This document shows, piece after piece, positions 26,612 to 34,179 of a stretch of DNA of 64,000 nt. The position numbers and the translations under genes are program-made. The notes under the pieces were generated by a model. It was not told where the DNA came from. It saw nothing but the letters and a program-made list of their open reading frames with translations, and did not search any database. Origin of the DNA: an uncultured Alteromonadaceae bacterium (GTDB lineage: Bacteria; Pseudomonadota; Gammaproteobacteria; Enterobacterales; Alteromonadaceae); the NCBI GenBank assembly GCA_947494925.1, contig CANLWS010000002.1, positions 1 to 64,000 of the forward strand, written 5' to 3'. Within the stretch, counting starts at the first letter, position 1. Each line of letters starts with the position of its first letter.

Positions 26612-27736
26612 TCAGCTCCACACCACTTCCGGTGCATCAATGGCTTGTACACCATTAATACGCAGAATAATGAAATAGTTGCCTGCAGGAATTGCATCAT
26701 CCACGCTGACGCTCACCGTTAGTTCTGTCTGAGCCACAGTACCGGCTGCTTCGACCATCAGGGCAACTTCACCCTCGCGGTAAAAGGCCACCAAAATATT
26801 ATCCTCAGGGGCACCTAACAAAGTGCCAGTTATGGTCAGGTCACCGTGCACCCCTGCGGCAACAGAGACCAAACCAGAGGCATTTGCATTTTGTACCTCT
26901 GGTAGCAATTTAATTTGTATGCTGTCACTGGCTATTTCGCGACCCGCTCCTAAATCGGTTATCACGCAAAGTGAGTATGTCGCAGCAGATAAGGTAGTTG
27001 TTAGTGGGATAAGAGTGGTGATCTGCCCTATCTGAGCCGTAGTAATGGGAAAGGACTGTCCTCCAAGGCGCACTTCGGTAGCGGAAGCATTTATACCTTC
27101 TCCTGAAATAGTGAGCTCTGATCCCGCTACAGCGCTTTCTGGAACGACACTCTTTAGTCTGGCGCCCAAAGCAGGCAAAACAACAACACCTTCATCTCCT
27201 GGAGGTCCTACTGTTTTAACTGGAATTGAATAGGCTGGAGGTTTGCCCGGCGCAATCATCACAGGCCGAACCTGAAACGCTATGGACACGCGGTATTTTT
27301 CGTCAGTCCCCTGCATTACCTTGGATAACAACTCAGAATCGGCAATGTCAAAACTGACTTTTAACGGTTCTGGGTTGTCCACCAGGGGCGCACTGACAGG
27401 ACGTAAAAAATTGAGTTCTTTTAACGCAAGCATTCCTTCCCCCAGTAAACTGTGGGCATCGGCCGTATCTGTTTCGTTAGTTTGATCGATTGCCGTTAAC
27501 AAGTACTTCAGTACCAACCACAGTGGTGGGCTCTGTCCCCTATCCAGCGATTGATTCATCAGGTTTCCATCCACTTCAACCTGATACAAAAAGAGGTTAA
27601 ATTTAGGTCCGCCACTGCCTACGGCAGATTCCGGTCTACCAACGTCAACAGACATCGCTGATGTACGTGTGCTCAGTTGAGCATCTAGCAGTTCGCTCAC
27701 CGCACCTAAGGCTCTGCGCGTATCAACCAAAGCCAT
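26612..27736 (-). CDS. DUF4255 tail terminator-like protein with IPT/TIG domain (Afp16-like), 374 aa
   Basis: The ATG at 27736 has AAGGTGA upstream. Residues about 10-185 form the DUF4255 domain (VSELLDAQL, FNLFLYQVEVDGNLMN, LWLVLKYLLTA), present in every eCIS as the tube/sheath cap or terminator. Residues about 205-290 form an IPT/TIG Ig-like domain (VVPESAVAGSELTISGEGI), followed by another beta-rich module. Extra Ig-like domains on a cap protein could decorate the outer end of the particle. It overlaps the upstream disordered-protein gene by 14 bases. Confidence 0.87.
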   Translation of the reverse strand: MALVDTRRALGAVSELLDAQLSTRTSAMSVDVGRPESAVGSGGPKFNLFLYQVEVDGNLMNQSLDRGQSPPLWLVLKYLLTAIDQTNETDTADAHSLLGEGMLALKELNFLRPVSAPLVDNPEPLKVSFDIADSELLSKVMQGTDEKYRVSIAFQVRPVMIAPGKPPAYSIPVKTVGPPGDEGVVVLPALGARLKSVVPESAVAGSELTISGEGINASATEVRLGGQSFPITTAQIGQITTLIPLTTTLSAATYSLCVITDLGAGREIASDSIQIKLLPEVQNANASGLVSVAAGVHGDLTITGTLLGAPEDNILVAFYREGEVALMVEAAGTVAQTELTVSVSVDDAIPAGNYFIILRINGVQAIDAPEVVWS

Positions 27737-28730
27737 AATAGTCACCTTTAAAATGATATCGACTCAGGTTTGTAGTGGAGGTATCTGCTTTTTTCCTGAT
27801 TGCTGGTTTGTGCTGAGAGGCAGAGGACTTTTCTTTAGCGGCAATTATTTCAATATCAATTTTGTCGATCTTAACTTCCACACTTTGATGCTGACCTGAT
27901 GCTGCCGGTTCGCGAAGAGTGTCCGATTGGCGAGGTGTTGCTGAACCAGACTGCTGCGACCGTCCAGTTTCAACTGGAACATTTTCTCGCAAAACTATCG
28001 TTTTAAAGTCAGTTTTCTCTGCTGTTTTTGGATCAGCAGCAGATTTTTTGTCGTTCTGATTGGTCCGTACTTCAGACTTAGTTACCGTAACCTGCTGAAC
28101 AGCTTCTGCTGCCTGCTCCACGTCATCATATGAATTGGTGGGAATTTCTTGCTGCTCAGCCTTTGGTTCTGGTTGCTGGCAAACAGAGGAAGATTGCTTG
28201 GTCTCGGTTATTACTCTTGGTAACTCAAGATCCGGTGCAGTTAAATTGGTAGACAATCTAGGTTGGTTCTCAGTGCTAATGGGAGCATCTGAAGCTTGAG
28301 CAACGCTCCTGAATTCAGCAGATTGTCTGTTTTCCGTGCCAGGTTCGATAGTCGCTCTTACTCTTTGCTCGGCCAAATTTTTCTCTTTCGTACCCTGATT
28401 CTGACTCTCAGAACTTTGTCTGGTTCTCGAATGAGAAGGAGGCCCCAGAGTTTGTGAGTTTAGTGAAATCAGAACGCCAGGGTCTGACGAAGATTTTGAT
28501 GATTGAGTGGGATGTTCTGTTGCCCTATTGGTGTCCACGGAACAATTCTGCTTTTTGCCGATATCTGCGGGAGCTGATTTTTCCCTGTGCACTTCTTTTA
28601 TTCCCTCTGATGAACTGGAAAGCTGGCTATGATTTGCATTTAAGTTCCCGTTCAAACGATCAGAATGCGTAATTTTGCTGCCCTTGCCTAATCCTGTGCG
28701 TCTAGCCATGCGCGAAAAATAACGACTCAT
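27723..28730 (-). CDS. long disordered protein with conserved-looking ends, 335 aa
   Basis: The middle 280 residues are rich in Q, S, E, K and T with many SSS, QS and EP pairs and no hydrophobic core, so it is almost certainly disordered. The first 20 residues are basic (MSRYFSRMARRTGLGKGSKI) and the last 15 are aromatic (LSRYHFKGDYYGFG), which suggests binding sites at both ends. It is encoded between the gp26-like protein and the DUF4255 protein, with start coupled as ATGA. It occupies the region where a tape-measure gene could be expected. No family recognised. Confidence 0.65.
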   Translation of the reverse strand: MSRYFSRMARRTGLGKGSKITHSDRLNGNLNANHSQLSSSSEGIKEVHREKSAPADIGKKQNCSVDTNRATEHPTQSSKSSSDPGVLISLNSQTLGPPSHSRTRQSSESQNQGTKEKNLAEQRVRATIEPGTENRQSAEFRSVAQASDAPISTENQPRLSTNLTAPDLELPRVITETKQSSSVCQQPEPKAEQQEIPTNSYDDVEQAAEAVQQVTVTKSEVRTNQNDKKSAADPKTAEKTDFKTIVLRENVPVETGRSQQSGSATPRQSDTLREPAASGQHQSVEVKIDKIDIEIIAAKEKSSASQHKPAIRKKADTSTTNLSRYHFKGDYYGFG

Positions 28731-29557
28731 ATTACTGCACCCTCATGCAGCTCTGCTCGAATCTGCTTCATGTAAAACTGACGTCTCTGCGGAGAAAGTG
28801 TGACAATCTGCTCTTCCGACCAATGATAGGCAGAAGCAATAGTGTGGATATCCAGCAGCAGAGTCTTCTGTGCCAACTTCAAGCGTTCGACAAGTTGGGT
28901 CTCCAGATCCAGGTCAACCTTATTGTTAAAAGCGCAAATCGGACAAAGCAGATCCAGACTGAGTGTCATTAATGGATCAGTAATTTCCAGGGCAGCACTG
29001 ATTTCTGTAACCCAACTCTCTGGTAGTTCCCAGTTTTGCTCCGGACGCTTTTTATCAACAGACAGAACTAAGGATTGAATTAATTCGGTAACAGGGAGTT
29101 TTGGGCAGCGAAGCCACAATTGCTGATCCTGGCCAGTTGGTAATCTTAGTTGCAACTCCTGACCTTCAATATTCAGGGTAATGATTTCCTTGACTACAAG
29201 ATGAGAAAATTCGTTTAAAGGAAGATCGAACTCTAGCTGTTCTGCACATTCTTCAGCACAGCAATGGTGCGTAAATTGTAAAGATGAGCATAGTGATTCC
29301 TGCACAATATCTACCAAGTACTTTAAGCGTTTAGCTAGACTCCAAGCCCAGATTTCTCGCTCACTCAACTTTTTATAGTCGGGCAGTGTTAACCCGTTAT
29401 GCAAAATACGGGTGACAACCTCAGGTTGAGCCAAAGTTTCAAAATCGATTAGCAAATCCTCTGTTTTCGTTCCAAAACAGGCTACCAGGAGTACATTGTC
29501 GTGCTCCTGTATAGAAGAGTTAATGGTTTGAACAGATTCAACGCTTTCAGTAGACAT
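28727..29557 (-). CDS. T4-baseplate (gp26)-like eCIS protein with cysteine clusters, 276 aa
   Basis: The C-terminal segment (IASAYHWSEEQIVTLSPQRRQFYMKQI, in pieces) is a hallmark of T4-baseplate-family proteins conserved in eCIS: a short helix with HWSE followed by an arginine-rich helix. Two cysteine groups, HHCC..C at about 97-104 and CPIC at about 206-209, may bind zinc. Such proteins are thought to be tail-assembly chaperones or adaptors acting between tube and tape measure. AAGGAAG precedes the ATG. The gene follows the tube gene after a hairpin. Confidence 0.7.
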   Translation of the reverse strand: MSTESVESVQTINSSIQEHDNVLLVACFGTKTEDLLIDFETLAQPEVVTRILHNGLTLPDYKKLSEREIWAWSLAKRLKYLVDIVQESLCSSLQFTHHCCAEECAEQLEFDLPLNEFSHLVVKEIITLNIEGQELQLRLPTGQDQQLWLRCPKLPVTELIQSLVLSVDKKRPEQNWELPESWVTEISAALEITDPLMTLSLDLLCPICAFNNKVDLDLETQLVERLKLAQKTLLLDIHTIASAYHWSEEQIVTLSPQRRQFYMKQIRAELHEGAVI

Positions 29558-29610
29558 GGTCTTCCTTCTCGCATCTGACGGGGTTTATTCAGTGATTAGA
29601 TGTCCGAGAC

Positions 29611-29634
29611 GTTGATGCAACTTAATGCATCAAC
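29611..29634 (-). other. stem-loop after the tube gene
   Basis: Arms GTTGATGCA (29611-29619) and TGCATCAAC (29626-29634) pair perfectly around six bases. It lies two bases beyond the tube stop codon. There is no U-run, so it is more likely an mRNA stabiliser or weak attenuator that would set sheath and tube above the downstream minor components. Confidence 0.5.
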
Positions 29635-29636
29635 AC

Positions 29637-30152
29637 TCATCCTGAAGTTTCATCGGGCTCCGTATGATCAACATCTCTTTCCCAATATTCCATTTCGATT
29701 TTTATTGATTCAATTGCAACGGCATTACCCGAAGCATCAAGATCTGGCAATGTGGTGAACTCACTGACCCAGCAATCACGAAGAAAGTAACGTTTGGCAA
29801 CCTGGTCCTGCTCATTCATGACTTCCAAAGTCAGATCCTTTTTGTAACCAGCAAGATCCATCAATGCGTCACCATTGGGATCATGTACACTGCTGGCCCA
29901 CTGCTCGAATTCCAAATCGTGAGTTACGCCTCTTTCCATTGTGATGCCATCATAGGTTGGTTTTCCCGGAGATTTATGCTCGTAAGACGCCATGTTGCCA
30001 TGCCTGTGCTTGACCACTTCAACCGTTCGTTTTAGCGCACCGACCTTACTTACTCCCATGATCGGTGCGTTTTTACCTGCCATGAACACCCGAAACTTAT
30101 AATTTTTATAAGGGTCATATCGGTGTGCGTTTACTGTAAATCCTTCAGCCAT
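29637..30152 (-). CDS. contractile tail tube protein (Afp1/gp19-like), 171 aa
   Basis: The protein matches the gp19/Hcp-fold tube family: it starts AEGFTVNAHRYDPYKNYKFRV and has FRVFMAG, a central EHKSPGKPTYDGITMERGVT (in pieces) and a final strand IESIKIEMEYWERD. It stacks as hexamer rings inside the sheath and forms the channel for cargo. GGAGG stands 7 bases before the ATG. Only one tube gene is seen, whereas Afp has two. A hairpin follows it. Confidence 0.95.
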   Translation of the reverse strand: MAEGFTVNAHRYDPYKNYKFRVFMAGKNAPIMGVSKVGALKRTVEVVKHRHGNMASYEHKSPGKPTYDGITMERGVTHDLEFEQWASSVHDPNGDALMDLAGYKKDLTLEVMNEQDQVAKRYFLRDCWVSEFTTLPDLDASGNAVAIESIKIEMEYWERDVDHTEPDETSG

Positions 30153-30215
30153 TTCCAGCCTCCACTATGGTTACTGTCAATCTGTTAAACAGGGTTACTC
30201 TTCTCATCTACATTG

Positions 30216-32231
30216 CTAAGAGAGATCGCCGGTCATTTGTTGAATACTGATCACAACGAACTCAGCCGGTTTCAAAGGTGCAAACCCCACCTGGATATTC
30301 ACTATCCCTTTATTGATATCATCCTGTGTTGTGGTTTCCGCATCACATTTGACGAAATAAGCGTCCTTGGGAGTTTGTCCCTGGAATGCTCGTTGTCTGA
30401 AAAGTGACTGCATATACGCACTCACATTCATTCGAATTTTTGCCCAGAGCGGTTCGTCATTTGGTTCGAATACAACCCACTTGGTGCCGCGAAACAATGA
30501 TTCTTCTATCATTAATGCCAGTCTTCTTACCGGGATGTACTTCCACTCGGATGCAATGGCGTCAGCCCCCTGGGATGTGCGCCCTCCCCAGCTCGTAGAG
30601 CCATAGATAGGAAATGTCCGCAAGCAATTGATACCCAATGGATTCAAAGTGCCGTTTTGTTGATCGGTAAGTTGCACGTCTAGTTCTGAAACACCATTTA
30701 AGGTCGCTTCTATACCGGCAGGCGCCTTCCAAACTCCTCTCCTTGCATCTGTCCTCGCATAAATGCCTGCCATGGTCCCACTGGCGCCGACACTTCGAAG
30801 GCGAAAATCATTTTTCGGGTCAGGGATTTGGACTCGGGGGAAATAGACTGCAGAATTATTATTACGAAAATTCCCGTTATCGTTCAGCCAGTCTTTTATT
30901 TCAGATACTTCATTGATGGTTTCGGGTATATCAATGATCATAAATGCACGCTTTTCATTGCAGAACGTCAGCGCGTTGCTCACTATCGCTGTGACTTCCG
31001 TTGCGGATAAGTCAGAAGACTCAATAGCTCGGGGAATACAGAGAATATTGAACAGGTCCACATAATCGAGAGAATACATGCCTGTATAGGGTTCAACCGC
31101 TCTGCTGCCAATCACTTCAAGTGCGCCAGGTACGAGCCCGTCAGCCCCAACGCCGCCATCTGAAGCCAAGGTCTGCATAGCCCCTATAGTCCCGATACTG
31201 GTTGCCTGGCCCAACTGATACTCCTGAACATTTGCGAACGCTGCCGGTGCGGATGTGGCAGTTAGTTGCAACCTGGTAGTTGCTGAATTGTCTGCCGGTG
31301 ACGTCCCGTTAGTAATGACGACTGTCTGATTTGGAGAATAATCCGAGGAACTTCTGCCAGATAAAACTCTGAGATAGTGCTCACCTGTCAAAGTAGACAC
31401 CAGCTCCACTGAAGAACCGGCATATTCCGGTTGGGTCGGAGCTGCCTGTCGGATTGCTTTTTCAACTTTGGCTCGCAGTTGTTGAGGCGTGGTGATTTCT
31501 CCTGCTGCCCAAGTATCCAAGGTGGCTTCTGTAACTGTGCCAGATCCAATCTGCACATTTATACGTGCACCGCTTAATCCATTGTATTGACCAAGCGTTA
31601 ACCCACCGATGTTGCCACCTGTCGTTCCTGTTGCTGCCGGCATCACCACAGTAGCAGGTGCGTATTGAATGGAGATTAATTTTGATTCGTCATTGATGAT
31701 AGTTTCAACGAAGCGACCTTGAGTGCTGTCTGAAGAAAGTTCGAGATACTCTTCGCTGGATATAAGGTTTGCGTCGGGGCCATCACTATCGTACCGCGCG
31801 ACAAAAAGGTTAAACAGACTGGCAGGATCAGAGGTATCATGATTGATAGAGACGCGTAGACTATTACCCCACAGTCCTTCACTGTATGCCGCAACCTGCA
31901 GTACCGTTGCGGTAGCACCTGCATCCATGATGTTGATTCCAGCTTTACGCAATGGATCAGTTACATCTGCTGCGGCGACTCTTACAACATATGCTTCAGA
32001 CCCACCATTCAAAAAAAACTGACTGATTGCATAACTTGCGCGACTGCGGTCATCCAGACCACCAAAAATACGCTCAAATTCTGCCATACCAAATATTTGT
32101 ACAGGCTGATTAAGTGGCCCCTCGCTAAAGAAATCTATAAATGCTGCGATGGATGTACTCACGCTGGTGATGGTGCGCACACCGCTTGGAACTTCCTGAA
32201 TGTATACGCCGGGGTATGTGGGATTTGCCAT
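30216..32231 (-). CDS. contractile tail sheath protein (Afp2-4-like), 671 aa
   Basis: The start PTYPGVYIQEVPSGVRTI is the signature of eCIS and phage sheaths. The core is interrupted by a large variable insertion (about 130-400) rich in S, T, G and A that would lie on the outer surface. The C-terminal domain contains SSWGGRTS, EWKYIPVRRLALMIEESL and FEPNDEPLWAKI, which form the handshake arms between sheath subunits. A single sheath gene is present; Afp has three. GAGAGGAA precedes the ATG. Confidence 0.95.
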   Translation of the reverse strand: MANPTYPGVYIQEVPSGVRTITSVSTSIAAFIDFFSEGPLNQPVQIFGMAEFERIFGGLDDRSRASYAISQFFLNGGSEAYVVRVAAADVTDPLRKAGINIMDAGATATVLQVAAYSEGLWGNSLRVSINHDTSDPASLFNLFVARYDSDGPDANLISSEEYLELSSDSTQGRFVETIINDESKLISIQYAPATVVMPAATGTTGGNIGGLTLGQYNGLSGARINVQIGSGTVTEATLDTWAAGEITTPQQLRAKVEKAIRQAAPTQPEYAGSSVELVSTLTGEHYLRVLSGRSSSDYSPNQTVVITNGTSPADNSATTRLQLTATSAPAAFANVQEYQLGQATSIGTIGAMQTLASDGGVGADGLVPGALEVIGSRAVEPYTGMYSLDYVDLFNILCIPRAIESSDLSATEVTAIVSNALTFCNEKRAFMIIDIPETINEVSEIKDWLNDNGNFRNNNSAVYFPRVQIPDPKNDFRLRSVGASGTMAGIYARTDARRGVWKAPAGIEATLNGVSELDVQLTDQQNGTLNPLGINCLRTFPIYGSTSWGGRTSQGADAIASEWKYIPVRRLALMIEESLFRGTKWVVFEPNDEPLWAKIRMNVSAYMQSLFRQRAFQGQTPKDAYFVKCDAETTTQDDINKGIVNIQVGFAPLKPAEFVVISIQQMTGDLS

Positions 32232-32288
32232 TTTTTCACGTTCCTCTCGTTGCAGACTTGAATAAAGCCGCTTGACAGCCTTTTGTAT

Positions 32289-32660
32289 TTATTGCCTTAA
32301 GCCGGTTACCTGACAATGCTGTGTAATAACATTCATCAGCCCGGATGGTGAAACTTCTCCAATGGATTGGGTTGAAAACACAACCTTCCAGACAACACCT
32401 TCATTGCCGTTTTGTGCCAGAGCAACAACCGTTAAATCAGGGTTGAAAGCCATTACTTTTCTGCTCAACACAGGTGGTATACCGATCTCTTCCACACCCC
32501 AAATCAGCACGTCGCCTGAAAAGTGTTGTGGGTTCTCTTCAAGATCTGATTCACTATAGGTTCCAGTAAATTCAAGCATCACATGCTCGTTAATTACTTC
32601 TTCCAAAATGGTAGAAAGAAGACGCGGTAAGCCAATAAATGCAACGCGTATCAAGTTCAA
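32289..32660 (-). CDS. receiver-like small protein without phospho-acceptor, 123 aa
   Basis: The layout (IRVAFIGLPRLLSTILEE, then DVLIWGVEEIG, then LTVVALAQNG) copies the alpha/beta pattern of response-regulator receiver domains, but the acidic pair at strand 1 and the aspartate at strand 3 are absent (FIGL and WGVE instead). It has no output domain. It is encoded just ahead of the sheath gene, 57 bases away, suggesting a role in expression or assembly of the particle, for example as a partner of the LuxR-type protein. I do not know a named family. Confidence 0.55.
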   Translation of the reverse strand: MNLIRVAFIGLPRLLSTILEEVINEHVMLEFTGTYSESDLEENPQHFSGDVLIWGVEEIGIPPVLSRKVMAFNPDLTVVALAQNGNEGVVWKVVFSTQSIGEVSPSGLMNVITQHCQVTGLRQ

Positions 32661-32773
32661 TTGGATTACCTAAACAAACCAGTTTTCACCATCAAGATAG
32701 TGGACATCAAAGCATTGATAAATGATTCATAGGGTGTGTTGAGGAGCTAGTTCCGAAGATAGAGTATGACAAC

Positions 32774-32804
32774 GGATACAGACCAAATGGTTTAATCTGT
32801 ATCC
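32774..32804 (-). other. stem-loop between the LuxR-type and receiver-like genes
   Basis: Arms GGATACAGA (32774-32782) and TCTGTATCC (32796-32804) pair exactly around a 13-base loop, in the 181-base gap after the LuxR-type gene. No U-run follows on either strand, so termination would be weak. It may be an attenuator separating the regulator gene from the particle genes, or an operator. Confidence 0.4.
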
Positions 32805-32841
32805 AAAGGTTCAGGCTGGATTCGCATGTTGATTTTAGGAA

Positions 32842-33534
32842 TTATGCCATAGAAGGTTGTTGTGCATTGCGCCGGTATCTGGCTGCAGCTTCGCCTCTGT
32901 TATTAACCTTTAGTTTTTGCAGAATCTGATGAACATGATTTTTAACAGTGGCAGTTTCAATATTGAGTTTCCTGCCTATTTCCTTGTTTGACATACCTGA
33001 TTCAATAAGCTGCAGCACGTTAACCTGTTGCTTCGACAAACCTTCAATTTGTGGCGTAGAGTCTTCTTGTCGTCTTCTGGGGATCTGTGAAGATTTAACT
33101 GATTTGCTAAGCAATAATGATGCAACCCGTTTTGAACACCAGAATCCATCATTGATGGCAGCATAAATGCAATGCTTCAAGTCATCCAACGAATCTTCAT
33201 GGGTAACGAATTCAATCACTCCTTCTGCCGCAAAAGTCTCCATCTGGTTGCGACAGGCCGTCATCGCCAAGACCACAAAGTGAATACTGTCCAACGCCTG
33301 ATTCAACTGGCGGATCAGCGTCAATGAATTTTGCATACTCGCATCGAGGAGGAGAACCACTGCCGTTTCATTCGAGTCACTTCCAATGCAGGCGCTGTAT
33401 GCTTCTTGCTCTGAAGAAACCATATCGAGAACATTAACGTTCTCAATATCGGTTAATAGTTGACCGATACCTTCTCTGTAAATACGTGTTTTAACCGCAA
33501 TGACTACGTTAATTTTTCCAGTTTTCCTTTCCAT
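32842..33534 (-). CDS. LuxR/NarL-type regulator with degenerate receiver domain, 230 aa
   Basis: The ATG at 33534 has AGGAA at 9 bases. Residues 8-120 form a receiver-like domain: the strand-3 aspartate (LLLDAS) and a threonine (LAMTAC) are kept, but the acidic pair is replaced (VIAVKT) and the lysine position reads VTHED. The C-terminal LuxR helix-turn-helix (about 165-220) is intact: LSKQQVNVLQLIESGMSNKEIGRKL (in pieces), then ATVKNHVHQILQKLKV. It is probably the local activator of the eCIS operon, divergent from nothing, with a 645-base spacer upstream that should hold its promoter. Phosphorylation may not be needed. Confidence 0.82.
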   Translation of the reverse strand: MERKTGKINVVIAVKTRIYREGIGQLLTDIENVNVLDMVSSEQEAYSACIGSDSNETAVVLLLDASMQNSLTLIRQLNQALDSIHFVVLAMTACRNQMETFAAEGVIEFVTHEDSLDDLKHCIYAAINDGFWCSKRVASLLLSKSVKSSQIPRRRQEDSTPQIEGLSKQQVNVLQLIESGMSNKEIGRKLNIETATVKNHVHQILQKLKVNNRGEAAARYRRNAQQPSMA

Positions 33535-34179
33535 TTTTACTGTTCCTGTATTGAAATTGTTTAACCAAATCAAAGACAAATACAAATTCAGAAAAATTGA
33601 AAAATCAGATAGGCCATCTATTTCGTCTATGCAACAATTTTACCGGGCCTGTGGACTATTTTTCTTAACTCTTCGGTTTAGTCGCTAAATAACCGCTTTT
33701 ATGCCTTAAAAAACGATATGGGGACAACAACTTCATTAAGCTGTAGCAAAATATTATACGCTATCGAATGATTAAGCTTAGTCGCAATGCCTTGTTTTTT
33801 CACCCTGAAATGCAAAAAATAAAGAGCCAAACAGTGTCTGAAATAAGCAACAAATTCTGGGTGGATAGCCAGTCTAGACGGAGATTTTCCAGGTTAAAAC
33901 TGAGTGGCGCTACTAGGATCAATTTGCCATTTCAGTTGGTTTAAATTGTTTTAGTTGCAGTCAGGAAATCAATAACAGATTTCGTCTCCAGCCTGCCTCG
34001 CTTTTATAAACACTTCAAGTTAACTAAAATCAAAATTAACAAGGTTAACTGAGTGATCAGGGACAATACGACAATCTTCTTTACAACGACATTTGTCCTA
34101 GTAGCTTAATATTTCAGGACCCTAAGAACATCTTGATAGATAGACAGGAACGCAGAATGCAGACCTCCAAAGATCATAG
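33535..34179. other. 645-base spacer upstream of the eCIS regulator gene
   Basis: This AT-rich stretch separates the start of the LuxR-type gene from the stop of the cadherin-repeat gene, both on the minus strand. I find no coding frame of note, no clear intrinsic terminator and no strong sigma-70 match that I would defend. Its length suggests that it contains the eCIS promoter and regulator sites. Confidence 0.5.
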
